33,241 nucleotides of DNA from Candidatus Magnetocorallium paracelense (GCA_029001845.1 JAREWP010000073.1:1-33241); one strand, 5' to 3'; counted from the stretch's first letter, positions 1-8,275 are shown. Made by a program: numbers and translations. The notes: generated from the sequence alone by a model not told the origin.

Positions 1-49
1 TTGACAGATTGTGACCCATTTTCTACGAAAACGGGTCACAATCTGTCAA
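1..49. repeat. Near-perfect 49-base hairpin at window edge
   Basis: Bases 1-17 and 33-49 are exact reverse complements. After one mismatch (18/32) bases 19-23 pair with 27-31, leaving a three-base loop (24-26). No T-run follows on the plus strand. It could be a palindromic repeat, a pair of abutted transposon ends, or an inverted repeat belonging to an element that lies outside the window. It stands about 60 bases before a gene that appears to have lost its N-terminal part. Confidence 0.75.
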
Positions 50-106
50 CACAACTCCTGACTATCCCAAAAAAAAGGAGATGCAATTTCAATCGATAGT
101 TGTGAA

Positions 107-829
107 GTGATTGTCATCTCTTCCGATAAGTTGAAATTACGATGCGCTGATGAATGTTTTGTAATTGATTATTCTTGTAGCAATATCGACAAAGATGAGT
201 TGTTAAAAGGTGCTGTCATCGACATCTCCGGCATAATTCTTGACACGAGAGAGGAGAAGCTCGAAACTATTAAAAATAAAATTCTCTCTTTTTTAGAGCC
301 ATATGAATTTAAAGTAATACATCAGCTTCCTAAACCATTAAAGTATTTAAACTCCGCCCTTAACAGTAATATTCACACAAGATCCATTTTACACGGCGAT
401 TTGAATATGAATAATATTATAATCGACGATATGAGAAACCCATGGCTGATAGATTTTGCAAAAACAAGGAAAAACGGACACACGGCCTTTGACTTCATTG
501 TGCTTGAAGTGGACATCAAGAGATTTATACTGTCCGAGTCCATGGAAAATATTGTGGAGTTGTTGACTCTTGAATCTGCTTTAAATAACGGAACGTGGGG
601 AGCTATTGAATCAGGTAAGTGTAAAATTAGAGATACTAAGGCCTTTGAGGTGTTGGTAATGATTAGAGGCAATGCTTCTAAATATGTAAATAAGGAGGAG
701 TATCTGCTTGCTCTGTTTTTATATACGTTAAGTACTTTTAAATTCAAAGATGCATCGGAGAAATCAAGAAAATTTGCCTATTTTTCTGCCGCGCATCTCT
801 GCAGCAGTCTATTTTTATTGGCTGATTAA
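107..829 (+). CDS. TCAD9-like / aminoglycoside-phosphotransferase-fold kinase, probably N-terminally truncated
   Basis: The 240-residue product carries the catalytic part of a kinase-like phosphotransferase: HGDLNMNN at about residues 96-103 (catalytic Asp98, metal-binding Asn103) and WLIDFAKT at 113-120 (metal-binding Asp116), then GHTAFDFIVLEVDI. This pairing of HGD with LIDFA, GH and LEVD is the pattern of ternary-complex-associated domain 9 (TCAD9) and related APH-fold proteins of bacterial conflict systems. Residues 1-90 show no clear nucleotide-binding N-lobe, and TCAD9 is usually part of a larger protein, so a fragment is likely. The start is uncertain: GTG 107 lacks a good ribosome site, whereas an AAGGAG at 75-80 serves an ATG at 81 in another frame that stops at 108-110. 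The reading frame is open back to base 62, which fits a frameshifted or decapitated gene. Followed by a RelA/SpoT remnant on the same strand. Confidence 0.5.
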   Translation: MIVISSDKLKLRCADECFVIDYSCSNIDKDELLKGAVIDISGIILDTREEKLETIKNKILSFLEPYEFKVIHQLPKPLKYLNSALNSNIHTRSILHGDLNMNNIIIDDMRNPWLIDFAKTRKNGHTAFDFIVLEVDIKRFILSESMENIVELLTLESALNNGTWGAIESGKCKIRDTKAFEVLVMIRGNASKYVNKEEYLLALFLYTLSTFKFKDASEKSRKFAYFSAAHLCSSLFLLAD

Positions 830-954
830 TAATAAAATGTTACTTCTCACAAGCTTTATGCTACAGTTCCCTATGTTCCTGTTAAGTGAGGGGTGCAGAG
901 AGAATAGTTCTTTTATTGTCTTTAAATTTGTGAATCTACAAGAATATCATTTTT

Positions 955-1006
955 GCTTGACAAAATAGTTGCGCAACAGTATTGTAGTACAACTGCTTTG
1001 TCAAGC
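955..1006 (+). promoter_or_regulatory. Candidate promoter inside nested palindromes (operator-like)
   Basis: TTGACA at 957-962 and TATTGT at 980-985 are 17 bases apart, a good sigma70-type spacing, and the next ATG is at 1019. The promoter is covered by three palindromes: outer arms GCTTGACAAA (955-964) and TTTGTCAAGC (997-1006); GTTGCGCAAC (968-977) within the spacer; and TTGTAGTACAA (982-992) over the -10 region. Such overlap suggests a repressor operator. No regulator gene for it is visible nearby. Confidence 0.45.
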
Positions 1007-1018
1007 ATCGTAAGGGCG

Positions 1019-1648
1019 ATGGCTTTAAGTGACAAGGATATAAAATTTATAGAGAATAAAATGAAGCCTCCTCACAATTCTCCTGAAATATGCATGGAGT
1101 ATATAGAGGCGCAAACTGTGGAGCATGTGGTCCTGTGTAGCCTTACAAAGGCTATGATTATGGATGAAATTTTGTTTCCTCTGCAAAAACAATTTGAAGC
1201 TCGTTTTTTTTGCAGAGTAGACGATTCGAATACAACTAAAAAGCCTGCCAGTGTTATTGAAAAAATACGAAGATCTCAAGAAAACAGCGATACAGGGAAG
1301 CATATTACCTTGGATGATTTCGTATACAGAATGACCGATCTCGCTCGCTTTCGAATTGTGTGCAATTTTTTAAGTGATGTCAATCTTGTGGCCGAATTGA
1401 GAGATAAAAACACAGAGGTAAAAAGCACCTTTAATATTGAGAAAAAATCCTCTAACTTTATTAAACCGCTAAATCTGACTATTAGTTATTTTGAAGAATA
1501 TGCTTCTTTAGTGTCAACCAAAGGGAATCCAGTAAGAAAGGCGTAGCAAGTCTTGGAGAGGACAACATCAGAATATAGAAAACCAGTAGAGGAGATGATT
1601 GAAAGAGTCAAAAATAATATAAAGTGGCGTGCTGATAAAGAAGTTTAG
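1019..1648 (+). pseudogene. RelA/SpoT-type (p)ppGpp synthetase-like remnant
   Basis: From ATG 1019 the frame reads 175 residues to a TAG at 1544-1546. Residues 74-86 (KKPASVIEKIRRS) and 105-121 (MTDLARFRIVCNFLSDV) match the start of a RelA/SpoT nucleotidyltransferase: the basic substrate-binding stretch and the D-x-x-x-x-R-I-V core. The second half of the domain, with the YR-x-H and E-x-Q-I-R-T type motifs, is absent. The same frame continues past the TAG for 33 helical, charged residues to TAG 1646-1648, so an internal deletion plus a nonsense mutation is the simplest reading. ATG 1019 was chosen over TTG 953, which lies inside the promoter-like palindrome. A GGG at 1014-1016 is very close to the ATG. 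It follows the kinase-like fragment after a 189-base gap. A short intact protein of unknown role is the alternative. Confidence 0.5.
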
Positions 1649-1699
1649 TCGAAGATTTCCATGCTCTATACACTCTGTTAAAATTTTAAAATTTCGCCA

Positions 1700-2857
1700 T
1701 TACCCGTATACTCCCCATATCGATTTATATGGGGTATGCTCCCTGCAGTAGTGTCTTACAACTCCGTAATAGTCGTATATATCGCGAAGTTCGGCTGTTT
1801 TATGACAGCTTGTAAATTCGCAGAGGAGCTCGATTTCGGGCAGTTTTATCTTTGTTCCTATATCGGCGACGACGCATTTTTCAGGAGTAGGAGATGCCTG
1901 TTTTAATGTTGTAATTATATTTCGCCTGCTTTCCCTGAATTCCTCGCCAAATTCACTGATTATCATGAGTTTGCAGCGGTCTCGTTTTTCGTTAAGCAGT
2001 TTGATTGTACCCACGGCAGCCAGATGTTTGTGGTAGGGTTCATGGGTGGAGAGTTCTTTTTCCGTCACAGTACCGATGTGCATGACAAGAAGATCGCATT
2101 TGTCGTACTGCTTATGTACTTCAGGCGTCCATGCCGTGTCCCCGGTAAAAGCGATAGACGCCTTTTTATGGATCATATCTTTGCCAAGAAGTTCCAATAT
2201 AACTCCAATACTGTAACCGGTGGCCATTACCTCATTATGTTCGGCATAGGTGGGACGGATTTTTATTTGCGTGTCCGGAATGATGAATGCCTCTCCGATA
2301 TGGGCGTCCAGTGCGTAAATCCTGCTTATCGGGGATGCGCTGAATTTACTGCCGTGGGCAAGGTCAAGCCAGCCGCTGCACTTTCTGATCGTTCCAAGGC
2401 TGGTATAGATATGCAAAAACTTCTCCTCTGTAAACTCCCCTGTCTTGCCGTCTTTAATATCACGTTTTCTCTGATCGTTGTACTCATAAAAGAGCGTAAG
2501 GAGTGGTTCGAAATTAGCGTAATGATCCAGGTGCGAGTGAGTCAGTACGATGGCGTGGATACAACTTATATTAAAACCGGCGTTTTGAAAATTCTTTATA
2601 AAATCGAAACCAGGGTCTATTACTACTCCCTTTCCCTGCCACAGGATGAAATAACCTCCCCCGAGGCTGCTGTCATCCTTTGTGCAAAGGGCGGGCGTAT
2701 AGGAGTTCCATCGTCTCATGGAGTATAAAATGTTGTCGCTCTGAGGCGGTATCGCGCAGGGGCTTAAGGCCTGGTTGATTTCATCCTCTGTCCTCCTGAG
2801 CCCCGATACAACTCCCTTTGTCCTTAAAATGCTTGCTATCTGCTTAACTTTATCCAT
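1700..2857 (-). CDS. Metallo-beta-lactamase-fold hydrolase
   Basis: This is a 385-residue MBL-fold protein. The zinc-binding signature THSHLDH is at about residues 106-112 (His107, His109, Asp111, His112), a further histidine is in YAEHN (His207), the bridging aspartate is in FTGDTAW (Asp240), and candidate last histidines are in PYHKH (276, 278). About 65 residues precede the first beta strand (GGGYFILWQGKGVVIDPGFD), and a roughly 60-residue C-terminal extension holds a short Cys/His cluster (CEFTSCHKT, HYCREH). No signal peptide, so cytoplasmic. The substrate cannot be told: hydrolases with this DPGFDFIKNF strand differ from glyoxalase II and from beta-CASP nucleases. The start has no clear ribosome site. 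Its stop faces the RelA/SpoT remnant and its start is 48 bases beyond the end of the HD-GYP-like gene, so it may be the last gene of that minus-strand group. Confidence 0.8.
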   Translation of the reverse strand: MDKVKQIASILRTKGVVSGLRRTEDEINQALSPCAIPPQSDNILYSMRRWNSYTPALCTKDDSSLGGGYFILWQGKGVVIDPGFDFIKNFQNAGFNISCIHAIVLTHSHLDHYANFEPLLTLFYEYNDQRKRDIKDGKTGEFTEEKFLHIYTSLGTIRKCSGWLDLAHGSKFSASPISRIYALDAHIGEAFIIPDTQIKIRPTYAEHNEVMATGYSIGVILELLGKDMIHKKASIAFTGDTAWTPEVHKQYDKCDLLVMHIGTVTEKELSTHEPYHKHLAAVGTIKLLNEKRDRCKLMIISEFGEEFRESRRNIITTLKQASPTPEKCVVADIGTKIKLPEIELLCEFTSCHKTAELRDIYDYYGVVRHYCREHTPYKSIWGVYG

Positions 2858-2905
2858 AAATTGTAAGTTAATTGACGACTGTCGATTGACAATTGTTAAT
2901 TAAAA

Positions 2906-4549
2906 TCACTCCAGTTGCTCCAGAGATTCCAGCGCCTGTATGATCTCATCCATCAATTCACTCTCGATCTGGTCGAGCTCGTTCTTAACAGTCATAAGTC
3001 CTCTTGCTTTTTCGTAATTGCCCCTTGCATTTATCTTACTTTCGCTTGCATTTGTAAATAATCCCTTTTCATTAAGAAGAATACATCTTTCATGAAATAT
3101 TCTTCCCCTGCCCAAATAGGCTGCCGCCAGATCAGGGGCGAAATTGATCACTCTTTCAAAGGACTTCATTGCCTCATCAAGGAAACCGCCTTTGTATAGA
3201 ACCTGACCCCTTGACAGATGGGCTTCGATATATGTAGGAATCATGCTTGTGGCAACAGAATAATGCCAGTCGGCTCTCTCCCACATCTCCTGCTGCTCAA
3301 AGGCCAAGCCCCTCTTATAAAAGGCCTCTGCATAACCGGGCCTCAGTTTTATGGCCTTTTTATAGTAATCGGATGCATCTTTATACTGTTTATATTCAAA
3401 AAAGAGGTCTCCAATGGCAATGCAGAAAAAAGCGCCAAAAAACTCATGCTCTCTGTTTATTTCGGCAAGGGCATCATCGCAATATCGCCTGACTTCGATA
3501 AACTTGTTTACCTTCGCCTCTTCCTTGGCCTTTGTAAAAAGCTCGTCAGAATGGCTTAATGGGTCAATCTTCGTAATGTCTCCATCGTCATACACCTGGA
3601 TAAAATAATCGACAACCTCAGGGTCGAGCACACCTGATTTGGCGGATTTTATTATTTTGTTTTTTGCTCTTTCAGGGTCCCTGATCGCCCTGTTGTCAGG
3701 GGGGCTGAAGGCGTGCTCAAAGTCGATCGCTACTCTGGTAATCATGGCGTACAAAGGTATTTCCCTGCCGGAAAGGCCCATAGGAAAGCCGGAACCATCA
3801 TACATTTCATGGTGATAGAGAATTGCATCGAGAACATCGTCGCTTATAAATGGTATGTCCTTAGCAATATCGTATCCTATTCTCGGATGTTCCTCAAGGA
3901 GTTTCTTCTCCTCGTCGGTTCTTCTGCCGGGCTTTGTTATAATAATGTCGGGGATAAGGGCAAGTCCGATGTTACGCAAACGGGCGCCAACCTCCAGATC
4001 GGATAACTGCTGTCTTGTCAGTCCCATGCGTTTCCCCACCAGAACCGCCCACTTGGTAATGCGCGAGGAGTGTCTGTATCGGAACGGGTCTCTGCTTTCG
4101 GACGCCTTGATCAATGCTTCGCTCATATTGGAGAGTACGGATTTACTTTGCCTCTCCCTTATCAGGTTGTGATAATGGGCCGCTTTTTCCACGGTTCCGC
4201 CAAGTATTGCAGCGGTTTCGGGCCTTCCCTTTTCTACAAATGCAAAGGCCCCGGACTTCAGGCATTCCGATGCCTGATCCACTCTGTCTCTGTCCAGCAA
4301 AACGATACATTCCGGCGGGAACTGGGTAAGTTTTTTTGCTCTCTCCAAAATCTCGGTTCCCGAACTTTGAGCGTCTCCAAGGGTGAGGTCCGTTACAATC
4401 ACATCGTATGAGCTTATTCCATCATTGATTGTAGAAAGCACTTTGGATAAGTCGGATACAGTTGTAATGTTAAAAATATCTTTGTTTAAGGCTCCATATG
4501 AATCGACGGCAGATGAATCGCCTGTAATAAACAATACATTTGTTTTCAC
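2906..4549 (-). CDS. Response regulator: receiver + degenerate HD-GYP + TPR
   Basis: The 547-residue protein has three parts. Residues 1-125 are a receiver-like domain with a candidate phosphoacceptor Asp54 (IVTDLTLGD). Residues 140-290 are an HD-GYP-type domain: H160, HPRIGYDIAK (His221), YHHEMYDGSGFP (His246, His247) and a GFP in place of GYP. The defining metal dyad in LHDIGK reads LRNIGL (Arg192, Asn193), and the usual VAD-x-F-D reads VAIDFEH. Residues about 370-500 are TPR repeats. HD-GYP proteins normally hydrolyse cyclic-di-GMP; with the HD pair gone this one is probably a non-catalytic sensor or scaffold. Start GTG 4549 has AAGGAG ten bases upstream. It lies 27 bases after the flavodiiron gene on the same strand, so the two are likely cotranscribed, linking the protein to oxygen or nitric oxide stress by position only. 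Confidence 0.85.
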   Translation of the reverse strand: MKTNVLFITGDSSAVDSYGALNKDIFNITTVSDLSKVLSTINDGISSYDVIVTDLTLGDAQSSGTEILERAKKLTQFPPECIVLLDRDRVDQASECLKSGAFAFVEKGRPETAAILGGTVEKAAHYHNLIRERQSKSVLSNMSEALIKASESRDPFRYRHSSRITKWAVLVGKRMGLTRQQLSDLEVGARLRNIGLALIPDIIITKPGRRTDEEKKLLEEHPRIGYDIAKDIPFISDDVLDAILYHHEMYDGSGFPMGLSGREIPLYAMITRVAIDFEHAFSPPDNRAIRDPERAKNKIIKSAKSGVLDPEVVDYFIQVYDDGDITKIDPLSHSDELFTKAKEEAKVNKFIEVRRYCDDALAEINREHEFFGAFFCIAIGDLFFEYKQYKDASDYYKKAIKLRPGYAEAFYKRGLAFEQQEMWERADWHYSVATSMIPTYIEAHLSRGQVLYKGGFLDEAMKSFERVINFAPDLAAAYLGRGRIFHERCILLNEKGLFTNASESKINARGNYEKARGLMTVKNELDQIESELMDEIIQALESLEQLE

Positions 4550-4576
4550 TTAATGATAACTCCTTAACTCAGTTCA

Positions 4577-5794
4577 TTATTCGTAATTACTATGATATTT
4601 CACCACTTCTTTCGCAAAATCTCTGCCGAATTGGTAACATCTGTCCATATCCTCCGTCGATGGCCTGTACTGTACGCCTATACCCGGCTCTATCGTTTCG
4701 AGTTTCATTTTCTTAAATTCCTCGTACAACCACTTAATCGCTCCGCCGCCCCATCCGAAGCTTCCAAAGGCGCCTGTAATTCTGTCTTTAGGCCTTAATC
4801 CCCTCAGGTGAGTGATAAATTCCGCAACCGAAGGAAAGACCTCGTTATTCAGAGTGGGAGAGCCCACAAGGCAGGCCCTGGACTTCCAGAACTCTTTTAT
4901 GGCGACGCTCATGGGGGTCGCCCTGAGCTTTATGACTTTACAGTCAATACCTTCATCTCTTATTCCCAACATGATAGGATGTGTCATTACTTCCGTACTG
5001 TGCCACATGGTATCGTAGATTATTGTTATCTTTTTGTTCGTCTTACCGGAGGCCATATCGAGATACATATCGATTGCCTTTTGGGGGTGTTTACGCCATA
5101 TAATCCCATGATCGGGTGCTATCATATCGATCGATAATCCAAGCTTTTGGATTTCGGTGATCTTCGCCTTAATGAGCTTGCCAAAGGGCATAAGAATATT
5201 TGCATAATAGTCGACAGTCGAGTCTTCCAGCTCGGACAGGGAGTTTTGCTCGATAAATTCGTCGTCAAATCTTGCTGTTGAGGCGCAGTGCTGGCCGAAA
5301 GCATCCTGAGATATCAGGAGACCTGCTTCTTTTATATAGGTCATCATTGAATCGGGCCAGTGGAGCATGGGAGATTCTATAAAAGTGAGGGTGTATTTTC
5401 CGATAGTAAGGACTTCCCCGGTCTTTACGGTGTTGATTTTCCACTTTGATGTGTCGAAAAATCTGTCCATACCCTGCTTGCCTTTTGCTGTCGTGTAAAT
5501 AGCAGCTTCCGGTGCGAGCTCCATGATTCTGCCAAGAGCGCCCATGTGATCGTTTTCAATATGATTGATCACAATATTTTTGATTTTTGATAGCTTAATA
5601 ATACTGTTTATATTCTCGATCCCCACTTCGGTAAAGTCATATTTGACTGTATCGATGAGTGTCGGCTCCTTATCTATAATGAGGTAATTATTATAGGTAG
5701 TGCCGCTGGGCGTTACATAGCCGTGGAAGTCTCTCACCGCCCAGTCTATCGCACCTGTCCAATAGATGTCCGGCTTTATCTCGATTCCTTTCAT
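4577..5794 (-). CDS. fprA: A-type flavodiiron protein (O2/NO reductase)
   Basis: Flavodiiron proteins reduce O2 to water and/or NO to N2O in the cytoplasm of anaerobes. At 405 residues this has the usual A-type length. The MBL-like diiron domain (1-245) keeps all expected ligands: H78-x-E80-x-D82-H83 (NHIENDH), His145 (SPMLHW), Asp164 (SQDAFG) and His229 (APDHG). A flavodoxin domain for FMN follows from about 253, with the IIYDTMWHSTE phosphate loop, VGSPTLNNEV and GSFGWGGGA. No rubredoxin or flavin reductase domain is fused, so electrons must come from a separate partner not seen here. The start ATG has AAGAGGT about seven bases upstream. It is the first gene of a probable two-gene unit with the degenerate HD-GYP protein and is divergent from the porin operon. 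Confidence 0.95.
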   Translation of the reverse strand: MKGIEIKPDIYWTGAIDWAVRDFHGYVTPSGTTYNNYLIIDKEPTLIDTVKYDFTEVGIENINSIIKLSKIKNIVINHIENDHMGALGRIMELAPEAAIYTTAKGKQGMDRFFDTSKWKINTVKTGEVLTIGKYTLTFIESPMLHWPDSMMTYIKEAGLLISQDAFGQHCASTARFDDEFIEQNSLSELEDSTVDYYANILMPFGKLIKAKITEIQKLGLSIDMIAPDHGIIWRKHPQKAIDMYLDMASGKTNKKITIIYDTMWHSTEVMTHPIMLGIRDEGIDCKVIKLRATPMSVAIKEFWKSRACLVGSPTLNNEVFPSVAEFITHLRGLRPKDRITGAFGSFGWGGGAIKWLYEEFKKMKLETIEPGIGVQYRPSTEDMDRCYQFGRDFAKEVVKYHSNYE

Positions 5795-6102
5795 AATTTA
5801 ATACCTCTTGATGTAATTTAAAATTTACTGTAATGAGGTTTATAATAGTTATTGCTCCCGATTGCTGTAATAATGTCTCAGTATCGCCTGGGGAAGGATA
5901 TTTTAATTAATATAAAACTGAACTGTCTACTTTTTACAGGTAATTTACAAAAATTTGTTTCAATCAGGCTTTTTCTTGTTGCCGGTAACGACATGCATAA
6001 TCCGGATCTCAGGGAAAATAACTTGATTGCATAGGATTTTCATCGTTGTCTTTTTTTTTATTATTATGTTAATTTCTAGTAAAAAGTTAAGGAAAGGTCA
6101 AA
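5795..6102. promoter_or_regulatory. Divergent intergenic region with a motif shared with 20046-20067
   Basis: This 308-base AT-rich gap separates the flavodiiron gene (minus) from the porin gene (plus) and must hold both promoters; I cannot assign convincing -35/-10 pairs. The stretch 6023-6043 (TTGATTGCATAGGATTTTCA plus T) is nearly identical to 20046-20067 upstream of the OprC-like receptor, differing by one substitution and one single-base gap. No gene is supported here; the open frame at 5852-6034 has no ribosome site or recognisable product. Confidence 0.4.
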
Positions 6103-7488
6103 ATGACTTCATTTACAACAAGCAAGCGATATCCTTACCGGTCTTTTTCGTCGGGAGTTTTTTTTCTAAAGAGTCTGCTGTTATTCATACTCATGTTTCC
6201 TGTCTTTTTTGCATGTACGGCGGAAGCTGATTTTAGTATTGGCGATCAGGTCCGTATGAATGCGAATCTTTTTACAAAGTATACTTCCAATAACAATTAC
6301 GCCTTTCTTAACAATAACAGCGATAATCTCTATATCAGAGGAAGAGCGGGAATGGATATTCTGGTAAACAGGTATTTAGGCTTTACTCTCTCCGGTGAAA
6401 CTTACAGCAGCCATGACGATGAGCACTATCACCTTCACGAGGAAGATGAGGACACAGGCCTCCGTTTGGCCTATCTGGATATTATCTCTCCATACTCCAA
6501 CTCCATAAGCCTTCGTTTGGGCAGGCAGGAGATCGTAAAGGGCGGGGAAAGAGTGTTTGGCGCTTTGGACTGGAGCCCTTTGGGACGCACGCATGATGCC
6601 GTAAGCGTGTTGTTTAAGCCGAATTCTTTTATGGATATAGATATTTTTTTAATAAAGGTAGACGATAACAGCATGGCGGATGCAGCCAATGTGGACGGTG
6701 AGGCATATACTGCCTCTGTTTATACACGGCTGTTTACAGGACCTTTTGATTCTTTTGAGGCATATTATGTTTATCAGGATTATGATGAAGATTCTCAGAG
6801 TGCGTTGGCGCCTCAGGTTTTCAGCTCCCACTCTCGGGGAGGCGATTATGAAGTTCACACAGTGGGTCTATTGGCTAAAATCCCGCTCGATAACAATATA
6901 ATTGTCGGTTTTGAGGGTAATTATCAGTTTGGCGATCTCGGTAAAAAACATCTGAGCTCCTATTTTGTGCACTTTGGTATAAAAAAAGAGCTTTTTTTCC
7001 GGTCTCTCAGTTCCTTATCTCTTGAGTATGATCTCTATTCAGGCGACAGTGACAATGACGATAATGATGTAAACACTTACCAGCCGATTTTCCCTTCCTA
7101 TTATAAACAGCTCGGTTTAATCGCCTGGTCAGGCCCTAAAAATATCGTAATATTCAAGGCCGTGGCAGGTGGTGAGATTATAGACAACCTTACATGGCGC
7201 CTCGCTGCCTATGTACACAGACTTCATAAAAAAGATGATTCAGCCTATTTATGGAATATGAGGGCCTGGCACGGCGGAGCGCATGCAGGCGACGATCCGC
7301 TGAATTCGGAATATCTCGCCAAGGGATTTGATATCGAACTTAACTACGATTTTTCCCGATTCGCTTCGTTAAAGACCTCCTATTCGTTGCTTGAGCCTTT
7401 GGATTATATAGACGACTTTTTAAATATGGAAGGTAAAAGCTCCAGAACCATATCCCAGTTTACCTGCTCTTTGGAGGTGACATTTTGA
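6103..7488 (+). CDS. Outer-membrane porin, alginate-export (AlgE-like) family
   Basis: The 461-residue product is an exported beta-barrel. The N-terminus has a long basic stretch and a hydrophobic core ending near FFACTAEA, then a mature barrel beginning with short alternating strands. The SLRLGRQEIVKGGERVFGAL stretch (about residues 136-155) followed by DW and GRTHDAVSVLF is the signature of the alginate-export domain family, and the protein ends in a C-terminal phenylalanine (LEVTF), the usual barrel-assembly signal. Family members pass polysaccharides or small hydrophilic solutes across the outer membrane; the substrate here is unknown. The start ATG has AAGGAAAGG about five bases upstream. 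The stop overlaps the start of the FecR gene, so the two are translationally coupled. Confidence 0.85.
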   Translation: MTSFTTSKRYPYRSFSSGVFFLKSLLLFILMFPVFFACTAEADFSIGDQVRMNANLFTKYTSNNNYAFLNNNSDNLYIRGRAGMDILVNRYLGFTLSGETYSSHDDEHYHLHEEDEDTGLRLAYLDIISPYSNSISLRLGRQEIVKGGERVFGALDWSPLGRTHDAVSVLFKPNSFMDIDIFLIKVDDNSMADAANVDGEAYTASVYTRLFTGPFDSFEAYYVYQDYDEDSQSALAPQVFSSHSRGGDYEVHTVGLLAKIPLDNNIIVGFEGNYQFGDLGKKHLSSYFVHFGIKKELFFRSLSSLSLEYDLYSGDSDNDDNDVNTYQPIFPSYYKQLGLIAWSGPKNIVIFKAVAGGEIIDNLTWRLAAYVHRLHKKDDSAYLWNMRAWHGGAHAGDDPLNSEYLAKGFDIELNYDFSRFASLKTSYSLLEPLDYIDDFLNMEGKSSRTISQFTCSLEVTF

Positions 7489-8153
7489 AGAAGTATATAC
7501 CTTTTTTTCTAATCTCCCTTTTTATATTTATGGGCATCCCTTTCAGTTTCGGCAGCAGTGAGGATAAAGGGGTTGTTGTCGCAATACGAAACGGTCAGCT
7601 CGATCGCAGGTTGGACGAACTGTGGCAACGTATGAAAGTACGTGAAGATGTCTATTTTCAGGATCATCTCAGAACGAGTGAGCGCGCAGTGGCCGTACTG
7701 GATGTTGCAAAGACTGGAAGGATGGTGCTTGGGCCCGGTTCTAATGTAATTTTGGGCAAAAAAGTGGACGAATACGAAGTTTCCACCAAAAGGGGGGCTG
7801 TCTGGCTCAGGACAAAACTGAAAAGAGGATCAAAGATGAAAATCAGAACAGACGTGGCCACCGTATCTGTCAGGGGCACGAAGTTTGCCGTTATTGTGGA
7901 TGACGAAGGCGTTGATGTCTGCACCTGTACGGGAGAGGTGGATGTAACAAAGGAAGACGGTAATGTCATTGAGGTTCCAAGGGGCATGTTCTTGCCGATA
8001 GAGAAAAACGGTACGTCGCCGCAAAGGGCTGAATCGTCACATTTTCTTCTGAAAAGAGTAGGTACAGGAAAAAAAGAACGATACAACTTCTGTATGGAAT
8101 GTCATCTCACCGGGGGGAGAGGTGAGTTAAAGAGAGGCATACGAAGCTATTGA
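7485..8153 (+). CDS. Exported FecR-domain protein with one CXXCH motif
   Basis: The 222-residue protein has a signal peptide (about 1-23, ending FSFG) and a FecR domain at about 60-165: an LRTSERAVAVLDVAKTG strand pair, LGPGSNV, then TDVATVSVRGTKFAV and CTGEVDV. FecR-domain proteins of this soluble exported kind often partner CHASE2 cyclases. Unusually the C-terminus carries CMECH at 203-207, a CXXCH motif that could bind one c-type haem or a metal. The start is TTG 7485, chosen because GGAGGTG at 7472-7478 sits seven bases before it and TTGA overlaps the stop of the porin gene. A terminator-like hairpin follows 8 bases after the stop. Whether the CXXCH is haemylated cannot be read from sequence. 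Confidence 0.85.
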   Translation: MKKYIPFFLISLFIFMGIPFSFGSSEDKGVVVAIRNGQLDRRLDELWQRMKVREDVYFQDHLRTSERAVAVLDVAKTGRMVLGPGSNVILGKKVDEYEVSTKRGAVWLRTKLKRGSKMKIRTDVATVSVRGTKFAVIVDDEGVDVCTCTGEVDVTKEDGNVIEVPRGMFLPIEKNGTSPQRAESSHFLLKRVGTGKKERYNFCMECHLTGGRGELKRGIRSY

Positions 8154-8161
8154 TTCCGAAT

Positions 8162-8204
8162 ACTCACAAACTTTGTGTCTCTGCGCCCTTTTGTGAGTTT
8201 TTTT
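8162..8204 (+). terminator. Candidate rho-independent terminator after the FecR gene
   Basis: ACTCACAAA (8162-8170) pairs with TTTGTGAGT (8190-8198) around a 19-base loop and is followed by a run of T to 8204. It would separate the porin-FecR unit from the cyclase gene. The inside of the loop resembles a common intergenic repeat, so a repeat origin is possible. Confidence 0.6.
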
Positions 8205-8275
8205 ATTATTGCAAATAAACTGTTTTCAATTTCATTGCCGCTAAAAAATTGAGTTAGATTCTCATCCTTCTTCCT

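Noticed and set aside
750-968. 72-codon open frame after the kinase-like gene
   Set aside because: It overlaps the end of the kinase-like gene in another frame and runs through AT-rich intergenic sequence with no coding signs.
2024-2728. 234-codon plus-strand open frame
   Set aside because: It is antisense to the MBL-fold gene, whose zinc-binding motifs prove the minus-strand frame. No ribosome site or recognisable domain.
2858-2905. TTAATTGAC / ATTGACAATTG repeats between the MBL and HD-GYP-like genes
   Set aside because: They are short AT-rich direct and inverted units in a 48-base gap; too small to call an element or terminator.
5852-6034. 60-codon open frame in the flavodiiron-porin gap
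   Set aside because: It starts without a ribosome site and has no signal peptide or recognisable motif; the region is better read as promoter space.
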